A DNA stretch of 13,969 bases from Nitrososphaerota archaeon (GCA_022573065.1 JACZUQ010000014.1:1-13969); one strand, 5' to 3'. Shown: positions 5,017 through 11,410, counted from the first letter of the stretch. Notes: generated by a model not told the origin, from the letters alone. A program made the numbers and translations.

Positions 5017-5148
5017 ATGGGTAATATGATAGATGGAGATGTATATCAGTGTGGGAAATGTGGTCTTGAACTTAAAATCACAAAGGCGTGTGACGAAGAT
5101 TTTTGTGACCTAATTTGTTGTGAACAACAAATGAAGAAAAGTGAATAA
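5017..5148 (+). CDS. Desulforedoxin-like small protein (43 aa)
   Basis: This 43-codon frame starts with ATG and ends TAA. The product contains VYQCGKCGLELKITKACDED followed by LICCEQQMKK. The C-x2-C knuckle followed by a second pair of adjacent cysteines and a Gln-Met segment is the hallmark of desulforedoxin and of the N-terminal domain of superoxide reductase (pattern CxxC...CCxxxM), which holds one iron with four cysteines. An extra Cys pair lies between the knuckles. It could bind iron and act in electron transfer, or bind zinc. No superoxide reductase domain follows. A second in-frame ATG lies three codons in. Confidence 0.65.
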   Translation: MGNMIDGDVYQCGKCGLELKITKACDEDFCDLICCEQQMKKSE

Positions 5149-5160
5149 TTGAAAATTATT
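5144..5160 (+). terminator. AT hairpin at end of desulforedoxin-like gene
   Basis: AATAATT and AATTATT pair over a GAA loop and overlap the stop codon. A downstream 18-nt stretch (5173-5190, AATCTGCAACAATATGTG) recurs with two mismatches after the zinc-finger gene at 7916-8086 (8105-8122), so both genes share a 3' element. Confidence 0.3.
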
Positions 5161-5198
5161 AATTCAATCTCTAATCTGCAACAATATGTGTTCTTATG

Positions 5199-5210
5199 TT
5201 CTTAATTTTC
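5199..5210 (+). promoter_or_regulatory. Promoter box TTCTTAATTTTC
   Basis: The box starts exactly 31 nt before the ATG at 5230. The same TTCTTAATT core starts 31 nt before the start codons at 7107 and 7916. The shared distance argues that this is a working promoter. Confidence 0.5.
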
Positions 5211-5229
5211 AAACAGCATCACGAATCTA

Positions 5230-5274
5230 ATGGGATTTGCCTCAAGCTGGCGAGTTTGGAACTTAGAAACTTAA
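5230..5274 (+). CDS. Possible 14-codon leaderless gene or small RNA start
   Basis: The promoter box at 5199-5210 predicts a transcript starting at 5230, where a 14-codon frame begins (MGFASSWRVWNLET, then TAA). The segment 5230-5260 is richer in GC than the surrounding DNA. Two tryptophans in 14 codons are unusual and recall attenuation leaders, but that mechanism is not established for this group. The transcript could also be non-coding, with GCC/GGC pairing around TCAAGCT. The gene at 5345 has its own promoter box. Confidence is low. Confidence 0.3.
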   Translation: MGFASSWRVWNLET

Positions 5275-5299
5275 CCTGTGTGAAATAGATGTATGCAAA

Positions 5300-5322
5300 A
5301 AAATACAAACATTTGCTTATGT
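5300..5322 (+). promoter_or_regulatory. Promoter box of the repeat-protein gene
   Basis: The same box as at 1607-1629, with one mismatch (T to G before CTTATGT). CTTATGT starts 29 nt before the GTG at 5345, which supports that GTG as the start of a leaderless transcript. Confidence 0.6.
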
Positions 5323-5344
5323 TAAAATTTTAATCAAAGTAGTT

Positions 5345-6322
5345 GTGGGTAAAATCTTAAAAACAATAAACTTGGTTATTGGTGCGATACGACCAAAAAG
5401 TGTTACTTGGAGCCTTGACAAAAATGGTATAGGATATGAAAAAATAGAAAATGAAATGGACGATAATTTTGAAACGTATCTTCCAGAGAATGCAGTAGGA
5501 TCTGTGAAAACAAAAAAAGAAACAGAGGATGAAATTGACATGTATCTTACAGACAGTGGAATCCCGTGGATTCAGTCAAAAAAAGAAACAGAGAGTAAAT
5601 CTGGAATAAAGAATCAAGGTACCGAAAATCCCAAATTTACAACTGAAAAATTAAGACGTGAACACCGAACTAACCTAGAAACTATCAAAAGTATGCAAGA
5701 ATCAATTGACCTTAAATCTAAAATAAGAAAAAAATCAGTGAACAAATCTAAAAATAAAGTTCTAGATATAGTACATTGTAGATTTACCCCTGAAGAATTA
5801 CCACGTGAAATTCAAACTAACTTAGAAACTATCAAAAAAATACAAGAATCATTTGATATTAAAAATAAAAATAAAGTTCTAGATATAGTACATTGTAGAT
5901 TTACCCCTGAAGAATTAGCACGTGAAAAGCAATCTGACGTTGAAACTCGTAGAAGATTAAAAGAAATAATTGAATCAAAATTAAAAATAGATAAACAAAT
6001 AGAACTTGGTCATTTTTTTGACTCTAAAAAGGGAGTAAAATATTATCTTGATAGGTACAATAGAGAACATATATTCAGAGATTGGTTTGACACAACCTTC
6101 CCTAACAATACAATTCTAGAAACTCTTGAATTAGCAATTCCTTGCACATTTTCAAAAGAACAACCCCAGTCAAATGCACTTGATACTTTTGATCCAAATA
6201 AAGATCTTCAAAATTACATTGACATCTACAACAATGATACTATGTACAAAGAGTGGTTTGATAGGAAATATCCAGGTCAATCAATTTATGAAATTATTGG
6301 ATTGTTAGAGCCTAACAGTTAG
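5345..6322 (+). CDS. Repeat-containing cytoplasmic protein (325 aa)
   Basis: This is one of the longest proteins here, and I cannot name its family. It is charged and soluble. Three degenerate units of about 27 residues (about 98-124, 147-173, 186-212) share the pattern F-T-x-E-x-L-x-R-E, then E-T, then a helix. The second and third are embedded in a 39-residue period whose first half, NKVLDIVHCRFTPEEL, is nearly identical in both. The C-terminal part has two further copies of an aromatic motif, YYLDRYNREHIFRDWFDTTF (233-252) and YIDIYNNDTMYKEWFDRKYP (291-310), followed by ILETLEL or IYEIIGL. The Y-x-x-x-Y ... WFD-x-x-(F/Y)-P motif is familiar from other thaumarchaeal proteins of unknown function. 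The start is GTG, supported by the promoter box. The gene overlaps the convergent 6312-6761 gene by 11 bp. Confidence 0.7.
   Translation: MGKILKTINLVIGAIRPKSVTWSLDKNGIGYEKIENEMDDNFETYLPENAVGSVKTKKETEDEIDMYLTDSGIPWIQSKKETESKSGIKNQGTENPKFTTEKLRREHRTNLETIKSMQESIDLKSKIRKKSVNKSKNKVLDIVHCRFTPEELPREIQTNLETIKKIQESFDIKNKNKVLDIVHCRFTPEELAREKQSDVETRRRLKEIIESKLKIDKQIELGHFFDSKKGVKYYLDRYNREHIFRDWFDTTFPNNTILETLELAIPCTFSKEQPQSNALDTFDPNKDLQNYIDIYNNDTMYKEWFDRKYPGQSIYEIIGLLEPNS
5750..5810 (+). repeat. 61-bp internal direct repeat, copy 1
   Basis: Matches 5867-5927 with one mismatch at a spacing of 117 bp (39 codons), inside the repeat-protein gene. The near identity at DNA level points to a recent in-frame duplication. 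Confidence 0.85.
5867..5927 (+). repeat. 61-bp internal direct repeat, copy 2
   Basis: Second copy of the 5750-5810 repeat; the single difference changes Pro (ELPRE) to Ala (ELARE). Confidence 0.85.
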
Positions 6323-6761
6323 TACAACTAACCTTAATTGCTTGAATGTTTGGAACTTGCTCTAAAATATCAGCACCACCAACTGAATTTGTGCGTTCTA
6401 TATTTCGAATCCCTTTAACATAACCAAATCCTTCTACAATGTTTCGTTTTACAAATTCTTCTTTATCATACTCAACAAAAATTACATCTTCTTTAATTGA
6501 TGACTCTCCAACATTAATCCCAAATACTCCTTTTTTAGACGCAACATTTATCGTTCCTGTAAAATGAATGACTTTTCCTTCTAGCTCATCAATATTTTTT
6601 AAAAGATCATAATAATTCCAGTCAATAGCGGCTGAGGCTAGCTCACTATCTGACATTGAATCATTCACTTCAATGCCACCAGTTTGAGTATATGCATAAA
6701 CTAAAATCATACCTAAAATTACAATTCCTGCTCCAATACCAATCGGTTTTGATTTTGTCAA
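6312..6761 (-). CDS. Membrane-anchored OB-fold-like protein (149 aa)
   Basis: The N-terminus has one hydrophobic helix (about residues 7-26, IGIGAGIVILGMILVYAYTQ) after a short KSK stretch, so it is an N-terminal membrane anchor or an uncleaved signal. A Ser/Asp linker follows, then a domain starting YYDLLKNIDELEGKVIHFTG. The 'y-x-x-L-x-x-n-x-x-x-x-G-K-x-V-x-f-x-G-x-v' pattern is that of small OB-fold domains seen in exported archaeal proteins. The tail ends IKVSCTNC, with two cysteines that could bind metal or form a disulfide. The start is TTG; no ATG is available in frame. The gene is convergent with the repeat-protein gene and overlaps it by 11 bp. Confidence 0.65.
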   Translation of the reverse strand: MTKSKPIGIGAGIVILGMILVYAYTQTGGIEVNDSMSDSELASAAIDWNYYDLLKNIDELEGKVIHFTGTINVASKKGVFGINVGESSIKEDVIFVEYDKEEFVKRNIVEGFGYVKGIRNIERTNSVGGADILEQVPNIQAIKVSCTNC

Positions 6762-6857
6762 AGCTTCATTAAAACAATTAAAAATCCATTAGAAAAACTC
6801 TTTTGTGAACATTAAATATGTTTTAGTTATTCAATGTCAATTTCACAAGATCTCTTT

Positions 6858-6980
6858 TTAACATATTGGTGTCCAGCAATGGCTACATTTTTGACCCTGA
6901 CGAACAATTCCATCTAACGTTTCAAAAAAAGTTTGCTTCTTACATCGTTGACAGACTACAATCTTTTTTGCATGGAACAT
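6858..6980 (-). CDS. Micro zinc-ribbon protein (40 aa)
   Basis: A 40-codon frame on the minus strand, ATG (6980) to TAA, encodes MFHAKKIVVCQRCKKQTFFE, a middle LDGIVRQGQK, then CSHCWTPIC. The two knuckles CQRC and CSHC are about 18 residues apart, as in a zinc ribbon, with a further Cys at the C-terminus. The start has an AT-rich box upstream (around 7009-7016). The gene precedes the membrane-anchored protein gene by 97 bp on the same strand and diverges from the secreted protein gene at 7107. The role is unknown; nucleic-acid binding is a guess. Confidence 0.65.
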   Translation of the reverse strand: MFHAKKIVVCQRCKKQTFFETLDGIVRQGQKCSHCWTPIC

Positions 6981-7071
6981 AATGACCCGATTAATTTACG
7001 TGAAAATAGCATATACGGGTTTGTATGTTCAACCATAACGAATCCCTAACAATTTAGATAAATCAGTATTA

Positions 7072-7085
7072 AAAATTCTTAATTC
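7072..7085 (+). promoter_or_regulatory. Promoter box of the 7107 gene
   Basis: AAAATTCTTAATTC, lying 35 to 22 nt before the GTG start. The box at 7881-7894 is the same apart from its first base and lies at exactly the same distance from the 7916 start. Confidence 0.6.
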
Positions 7086-7106
7086 TTAGTACAGGAATAG
7101 TATAAT

Positions 7107-7877
7107 GTGCAAAGGAAGGGGAATATCTTGGTAATTTTAGTAATTACGATTAGTCTTGTAACTGTTCTAAGCATAGAGGCTCAACAAGATTTCAAGATTC
7201 CTCAATGGGTAAAAAATAATGCATTATGGTGGGGACAAGGAGATATTTCTGATGCAGATTTTATTTCAGGAATGAAATTCTTGATTGATCAAAAAATTCT
7301 GCAAGTTTCAACCACAGAAGATGATGAATTCGAAGTAGAAACAAGTAAACTTTACAGAGAAAATCAACCTCCTGACAAAAAATACTTGAAAAAAGAATTC
7401 AAATTTTCAATGTGGCAACCTGAGAATTGGGAAAAACAAGCAGTTTCTCCTCATCCTTTTGATACAGGTCTCTCCGTTTATTCAATGATAGAATCTAGTA
7501 CGTTTGATGAAGCTCAAGCTACGACCATCGCTGTGGTTATTGACGATATGGAAGGACTTTCTTTAGATGACTATAATGAAGATCAATGGAACAAATATGG
7601 ATATCTTTTATCTACAATTGGTAAAGTTGAATTTTTAGAGGCAGGACGTGATACAACTGCTGGTGAAAAAGACATTTGGTATGAATATACTTATGATATT
7701 CAACTTGGAGATAGAATGTTTAACTCTGTATCTATTGATGTTAAACTCAAGGGAATGGATGTTGTAGTAGGACATGAGGGTGTTGCATATACTATTACTT
7801 ATTTGACAAGTGAAAAAAATTATGATGAACACTACGACCAATTTTTAGATATATTGAATACTTTCAAATTCTTATAA
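7107..7877 (+). CDS. Secreted PsbP/DUF1795-like protein (256 aa)
   Basis: An N-terminal signal peptide is visible (about residues 6-24, NILVILVITISLVTVLS, ending in IEAQQ). The mature part begins with IPQWVKNNALWWGQGDISDA and FISGMKFLIDQKIL, a short domain very common at the start or end of thaumarchaeal exported proteins. After an acidic linker comes a PsbP/DUF1795-like domain: FKFSMWQPENWEKQ, a central variable part with TTIAVVIDD, then WYEYTYDIQL and a closing AYTITYLTSEKNYDEHYDQF and ILNTFKF. PsbP-like domains are alpha/beta binding modules; no ligand is evident. It is probably anchored at or released outside the cell membrane. The start codon is GTG, supported by the promoter box at 7072-7085. 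Confidence 0.75.
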   Translation: MQRKGNILVILVITISLVTVLSIEAQQDFKIPQWVKNNALWWGQGDISDADFISGMKFLIDQKILQVSTTEDDEFEVETSKLYRENQPPDKKYLKKEFKFSMWQPENWEKQAVSPHPFDTGLSVYSMIESSTFDEAQATTIAVVIDDMEGLSLDDYNEDQWNKYGYLLSTIGKVEFLEAGRDTTAGEKDIWYEYTYDIQLGDRMFNSVSIDVKLKGMDVVVGHEGVAYTITYLTSEKNYDEHYDQFLDILNTFKFL

Positions 7878-7880
7878 CTG

Positions 7881-7894
7881 GAAATTCTTAATTC
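7881..7894 (+). promoter_or_regulatory. Promoter box of the 7916 zinc-finger gene
   Basis: GAAATTCTTAATTC, located 35 to 22 nt before the ATG at 7916 and directly after the stop codon of the preceding gene. Confidence 0.6.
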
Positions 7895-7915
7895 CTAGTT
7901 TCACCTATTAGATAT

Positions 7916-8086
7916 ATGGTTCACCAGTGCTATATCTGTGAACAAATTTTTGATTCTAAAAAAAAATTATTTGAACATTTAGATGTTCATTCAAAACCTG
8001 GACTATCATCTCTAAGCGAGGATGAAGTTATGGAACAATTCAAATCAACTAAGAGTGGAGAACCCTCAAGAATGTCAACAAAGTAA
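7916..8086 (+). CDS. C2H2 zinc-finger protein (56 aa)
   Basis: A 56-codon frame, ATG to TAA, starts MVHQCYICEQIF and continues with a helix ending LFEHLDVH. The spacing C-x2-C-x12-H-x3-H is that of a classical C2H2 finger with a conserved Phe and Leu in the expected core positions. The remaining 32 residues are polar, Ser/Lys/Glu-rich and probably disordered. Single-finger proteins occur in this phylum and may bind DNA or RNA. The promoter box at 7881-7894 fits a leaderless transcript, so the gene is transcribed separately from the upstream secreted-protein gene although only 38 bp away. Confidence 0.7.
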   Translation: MVHQCYICEQIFDSKKKLFEHLDVHSKPGLSSLSEDEVMEQFKSTKSGEPSRMSTK

Positions 8087-8192
8087 TAATTGTTTTCAAT
8101 TTCAAATCTACAACAATAAGTGGTTTAATTTTTTAGGTTTTATTTAAAGCGCATTATTACAAATGCAATTTCCAGAGGTTAGGATGCCCAAT

Positions 8193-8750
8193 CTAATTTA
8201 CAACTAATGAAGGTGTTTTCAAAAAAGTATGAGTAATCTCATCCCTTTTTTTGATTTTAAACAATTCTTTTTTTTCCAATCTAGATGATATTTTTTTTAT
8301 GTTATATTCTGAAAACGATAGAATACCTTGTGGTTTAAGAACACGGTATAATTCTTGTAAAACTTTTTCAGGTTTTTTCAAATCGTTAAAGATGTAATAT
8401 AAGAGGATAATATCTACGCTGTTTGATGGTAGTCCTGTAGCACATTCTGAAAGAATAGTTTTAATGTTTACCAATTTTTTCTTCTTAGCAGTTTGATTTA
8501 CTTTTTTAATTGCTAGTGGATGCATGTCTAATGCTAAGACTTTACCAGTTCCTGCAAGCAGCTCTGCTGTAGCAATAGAATAACTTCCTGGCCCACATCC
8601 AAAATCTAGTACACAAACTCCAGGAGTGATTTCAACATCTTTTAAGATATACTTAGGGGGATAAAACACATCACGAATCTTAAGAATTAAAGAAACTATT
8701 TTAAAATTCATTTTATGCATTGGCTTTTGCGATTGTAAGACCACAAACAT
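8193..8750 (-). CDS. Class I SAM-dependent methyltransferase (185 aa)
   Basis: The Rossmann-type methyltransferase motifs are clear: motif I VLDFGCGPGSYS (about 47-58) binds S-adenosylmethionine, the acidic residue of LALDMHP (Asp75) contacts the ribose, and NSVDIILLYYIFNDL and LYRVLKPQGILSFSE are motifs IV-V with the usual 'VLKPGG' loop. The N-terminal FKIVSLILKIRDVFYPPKYI segment is shared with a subgroup of archaeal UbiE/methyltransferase-11 proteins. At 185 residues it is shorter than UbiE and lacks a distinct substrate lid, so the substrate is unknown. ATG 8750 is the longest start; ATG 8720 (MHKMNF) is equally possible. It is divergent from the ASCH gene. Confidence 0.85.
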   Translation of the reverse strand: MFVVLQSQKPMHKMNFKIVSLILKIRDVFYPPKYILKDVEITPGVCVLDFGCGPGSYSIATAELLAGTGKVLALDMHPLAIKKVNQTAKKKKLVNIKTILSECATGLPSNSVDIILLYYIFNDLKKPEKVLQELYRVLKPQGILSFSEYNIKKISSRLEKKELFKIKKRDEITHTFLKTPSLVVN

Positions 8751-8870
8751 TCTTTAACATGGATCATTAAATACGAATTTTCTGTAACATTTGAACGCAC
8801 AATTAAAAAAAGAGTGATGTCATTTGATATTAGGAAAAACTCTAATTAGTATTTATACTGGAACAAAAAT

Positions 8871-9329
8871 ATGAAATGCCTTTCAGTTTCTCAACCCTTT
8901 GCTAGTCTCATAATACATGGAAAAAAGACAATTGAACTAAGACGCTGGAATACTAGTTTTCGTGGAGAGTTTTTGATTCATTCTCCAAAAAAAATCAGAA
9001 TAAAAGACTGTAAACGACTAGGAATTAATCCAAAAAACCTAGTTAAAGGTGCAATCATTGGTAAGGCTGAAATTTACGACGTAAAAAAATATAATTCCAA
9101 ATCAGAGCTTTTCAAAGATTCAAAAAAACATCATGCGTCTAAATCATTTCAAAATAACAAGTATGGTTTTTTGATAAAAAATGCTAAAGCTTTTAGAATT
9201 CCCATTCCAGTAAAAGGAAAATTAGGATTCTTTGATGTAAAGTTAGAACAAAAAAAGATAAAAAAATCTGAAATTATTGCAGATTTGATTGATGAGGAGT
9301 ATAGATACCAGTGGATTGGTCACCACTAA
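8871..9329 (+). CDS. ASCH-domain protein (152 aa)
   Basis: The first ~110 residues form an ASCH domain (PUA-like beta barrel). The signature is CLSVSQPFASLIIHGKKTIE followed by LRRWNTSFRGEFLIHSPK, then GAIIGKAEIYDV, with the conserved G-K-K-x-x-E and R-G segments lining the presumed RNA-binding cleft. ASCH proteins are thought to bind RNA; one bacterial member (YqfB) hydrolyses N4-acetylcytidine, but membership in that subgroup is not shown here. A Lys-rich region (about 134-138) and a short C-terminal helix ending YQWIGHH follow. TATA-like TATTTATAC lies about 17 nt before the ATG, somewhat close, so a short leader or another box is possible. Confidence 0.8.
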   Translation: MKCLSVSQPFASLIIHGKKTIELRRWNTSFRGEFLIHSPKKIRIKDCKRLGINPKNLVKGAIIGKAEIYDVKKYNSKSELFKDSKKHHASKSFQNNKYGFLIKNAKAFRIPIPVKGKLGFFDVKLEQKKIKKSEIIADLIDEEYRYQWIGHH

Positions 9330-9440
9330 AATCCCATGAAAACTAAAACTGTGTGTAATTGTACCTATTATTACATTTTTTTTGTATGTGTTTTTTAACA
9401 AACATGAAAATTTATTGGAATTTCACCAAATTAGATTGAA

Positions 9441-9824
9441 TTGAGAAGTGTGATAATAGTAGATGATGAGGAAGATTGTAGAGATACACTTCAAGAAACC
9501 CTTGAACTTTCTGGAATTGATGTTGCTGGAACTGGAGCAAACGGAGAAGAGGCCTATCAATTATATGAAAAATTTCTTCCAGATGTAACAATTTTAGATC
9601 TAAATATGCCAAACTATGATGGAAATTATGCTATTGAAAAAATTAAAGGAAAATATCCTGACGCTAGAATAGTTGTAGTAACTGGTTTTGTTGATTATGA
9701 ATTTGATCAAAGCAAAGTTGACGGTGTAATATGCAAACCCTACAGTTCTAAAGAGCTAATTAATTTGATGAACAAAATATGTTCTCCACTTAATTCAAAT
9801 TTAACAAATTGGTATGTTGGGTAA
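9441..9824 (+). CDS. Stand-alone response regulator receiver protein (127 aa)
   Basis: This is a complete CheY-like receiver domain with no output domain. The acidic pocket is DDEED (Asp8, Asp9), the phospho-acceptor is Asp53 in TILDLNMPNYDG, the switch Thr is Thr81 in VVVTGF, and the conserved Lys is Lys99 in CKPYSS. All key residues are present, so it should be phosphorylated by a histidine kinase, but none is encoded here. A short tail (NSNLTNWYVG) follows. The start is TTG, supported by AAAATTTATTGG about 29 nt upstream; GTG at 9450 would cut into the first beta strand. Confidence 0.85.
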   Translation: MRSVIIVDDEEDCRDTLQETLELSGIDVAGTGANGEEAYQLYEKFLPDVTILDLNMPNYDGNYAIEKIKGKYPDARIVVVTGFVDYEFDQSKVDGVICKPYSSKELINLMNKICSPLNSNLTNWYVG

Positions 9825-9859
9825 TTTTTGTAAAAATATATTTTAATTCAAAAAAAAGA

Positions 9860-10162
9860 TTAGGCCTCTGATCTTGGAAGTTTCCCGAATTTATCAAATG
9901 TATCTTGTGCTGATTTTTCCGCAAGACCATTAGCTACATTTAGGTCTTCTACCACTTGGATTAGCTGCACTCGTTTAGTTGCTGCATGAGCAAAGTATGC
10001 ATCTCGAGCCTCTGCAAGTGTACCTCCATTATCAAGTACCTGCTTCATTGCACTTCTTGCAGTATCTACTTTTCCTTGCATATAATCAAACATTCCCCAA
10101 AAAACACTCTGAATATAGTCATGTTTTTTTTCAACAAACTTTGCATAGGCTGCTTTTGGCAT
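9860..10162 (-). CDS. C-terminal fragment after the amber codon (100 aa)
   Basis: This is the first ATG-started frame after the TAG. It encodes the conserved C-terminal part of the interrupted protein (MPKAAYAKFVEK ... GKLPRSEA) but lacks the signal peptide. If translated alone it would stay in the cytoplasm. The two Gly of NGGTLAEA and the FGKLPR end look intact. Confidence 0.5.
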   Translation of the reverse strand: MPKAAYAKFVEKKHDYIQSVFWGMFDYMQGKVDTARSAMKQVLDNGGTLAEARDAYFAHAATKRVQLIQVVEDLNVANGLAEKSAQDTFDKFGKLPRSEA

Positions 10163-10240
10163 TTTATCTTGGTATTTTAAAATAAATGCATCTAGTCTTT
10201 CTGATAATCGTTCTTGAGCAATGATTCGCTTTTCTTCTAC

Positions 10241-10492
10241 CTAAATTTGTTTTAAAGTTAATTGAATAGGTTGAAAATTGCCTTGCATTTGTTGTTTGTA
10301 TCTTAGCTTTTGATCTTCCATTTCTGCAAGGATTTTCATTGCGAATGGATTTTTTTGAAGCTGCTTTGATGCCTTTACAATTATTTTTGAATCTGCATCT
10401 GCAAAAGAAATTATATTTGTTCCAGGAATAGCAGATAAGACAACAATAGATAACAATACAGCTGATAGTATTATTGGAATTTTATCATTCAT
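10241..10492 (-). CDS. N-terminal fragment before the amber codon (83 aa)
   Basis: This carries the signal peptide (residues about 5-32, ending ISFADA) and a Lys/Gln-rich helix up to QLTLKQI, then TAG. It could be exported as a truncated protein. The frame continues past the stop into the 9860-10162 part. Confidence 0.5.
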   Translation of the reverse strand: MNDKIPIILSAVLLSIVVLSAIPGTNIISFADADSKIIVKASKQLQKNPFAMKILAEMEDQKLRYKQQMQGNFQPIQLTLKQI

Positions 10493-10706
10493 TAAAATTG
10501 ATTTTTGTTATTTCAAATATAGGTATTAAACAGAATTTAGTAGCAACCTTGAAAAGTCAAAAAACCAATTAAAAAACAATTACCAATTAATTTATGGACA
10601 ACTTATCAGTTCTACGTTTTCTTTATTACAAATAGGATTTCTAAAATGGTTTTTTCAAGAGGATAAAATTATTGGAACACTAAGAACTTGGAAAATTCTT
10701 TATTTA

Positions 10707-10719
10707 GTATATATAAAGG
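10707..10719 (+). promoter_or_regulatory. Strong TATA box of tbp
   Basis: GTATATATAAAGG, the best TATA box in the window, centred about 28 nt before the ATG at 10740. The transcript should be leaderless. An AAAATTCTTTATTT stretch (10692-10705) lies directly upstream where the TFB-recognition element sits. Confidence 0.75.
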
Positions 10720-10739
10720 GGTTTTATAGTGTCGTCGAA

Positions 10740-11300
10740 ATGCCTCAAACAAAACCAATTGTGAGTGTAGAAAATGTTGTAGCATCTGCATCTGTTGATC
10801 AGAAAATTGATCTTATTGATATTACAAAGAAATTTCCAGATACAGAATACCATCCAGAGCAGTTTCCAGGTCTTGTTTTCCGATTAAAGGTACCAAAAAC
10901 TGCAACATTGATCTTTAGAACAGGAAAAATGGTATGTACTGGTGCAAAATCCGAAGAATTGGCAATTAAAGCAGTAAGAACTGTAGTTCAAATGCTTCGA
11001 AAAGGAGGTATCTCAATCAAAAAGGATGCGGTAATTGTTGTACAAAATATTGTTGCTGCAATTAACCTTGGTGGAAGGATTCACCTAGAACAAGCTGCCA
11101 GAACGTTACCAAGAAGTATGTATGAACCTGAACAATTTCCAGGGTTAATTCACAGGATGGTTGACCCAAAAACGGTAATTTTGCTATTTGCATCAGGAAA
11201 GCTAGTTTGTACTGGGGCAAAAAAGGAAGCTGATGTTTATCGATCAGTTCACAACCTTCATGCCTTACTTGAAGAAAAAGATCTCATGATTTACGACTAG
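10740..11300 (+). CDS. tbp: TATA-binding protein
   Basis: The basal archaeal transcription factor that binds and bends TATA boxes and recruits TFB and RNA polymerase. Its 186 residues show the two-fold saddle: repeat 1 (about 9-98) contains QFPGLVFRLKVPKTATLIF and GKMVCTGAKSEE, repeat 2 (about 100-185) contains QFPGLIHRMVDPKTVILLF and GKLVCTGAKKE. The four phenylalanines that wedge into DNA in eukaryotic and archaeal TBPs are retained (Phe42, Phe59, Phe133, Phe150). The length fits archaeal TBPs; the acidic tail is short. The gene has its own promoter and an inverted repeat at its end. A canonical TATA box in front of the gene makes self-regulation possible but not shown. Confidence 0.97.
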   Translation: MPQTKPIVSVENVVASASVDQKIDLIDITKKFPDTEYHPEQFPGLVFRLKVPKTATLIFRTGKMVCTGAKSEELAIKAVRTVVQMLRKGGISIKKDAVIVVQNIVAAINLGGRIHLEQAARTLPRSMYEPEQFPGLIHRMVDPKTVILLFASGKLVCTGAKKEADVYRSVHNLHALLEEKDLMIYD

Positions 11301-11340
11301 ATTTTTTCCATTTCTTTCTTTGAAAAATCTAGTTTTGTTG
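11297..11340 (+). terminator. Hairpin plus T-rich terminator of tbp
   Basis: CTAGATTTTT (11297-11306) and AAAAATCTAG (11323-11332) form a perfect 10-bp stem with a 16-nt pyrimidine-rich loop, followed by TTTTGTTG. The stem starts at the tbp stop codon. T-runs alone suffice for archaeal RNA polymerase, so the stem may also protect the RNA 3' end. Confidence 0.55.
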
Positions 11341-11410
11341 TAATATCTCACACACAACATGTTATGTCTAGTAAATTTGATTATTTCTCTGGGTTGGTTG
11401 ATAGAAAAGA

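Larger units (their letters stand above)
9860..10492 (-). pseudogene. Exported coiled-coil protein gene split by in-frame TAG
   Basis: Read on the minus strand from ATG 10492, one frame runs to the TGA/TAA-type stop at 9860 with a single interruption, TAG at 10243-10241 (codon 84). Without it the product would be about 209 residues: a signal peptide (IPIILSAVLLSIVVLSAIPG) followed by FADADSK, a charged, Gln-rich helical region, then a conserved C-terminal part with SVFWGMFDYMQGKVDTARSA, VLDNGGTLAEARDAYF and FDKFGKLPR. Thaumarchaeal homologues, as I remember them, have both parts in a single protein. The 26 codons between TAG and the next ATG (10162) still encode a sensible helix (VEEKRIIAQERLSERLDAFI). 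There is no frameshift, so this is a single nonsense change, a sequencing error, or readthrough; pyrrolysine use is not known in this group. Confidence 0.65.

Noticed and set aside
8163..8207. A 14-codon frame (MQFPEVRMPNLIYN) after a TTTTATTTAAA box.
   Set aside because: The box is about 20 nt from the ATG, closer than in the other leaderless genes, and the frame runs into the methyltransferase end. No further support.
9979..10185. Plus-strand frames over the amber-interrupted gene.
   Set aside because: They are antisense shadows; the minus-strand frame has a signal peptide and a conserved C-terminal part.
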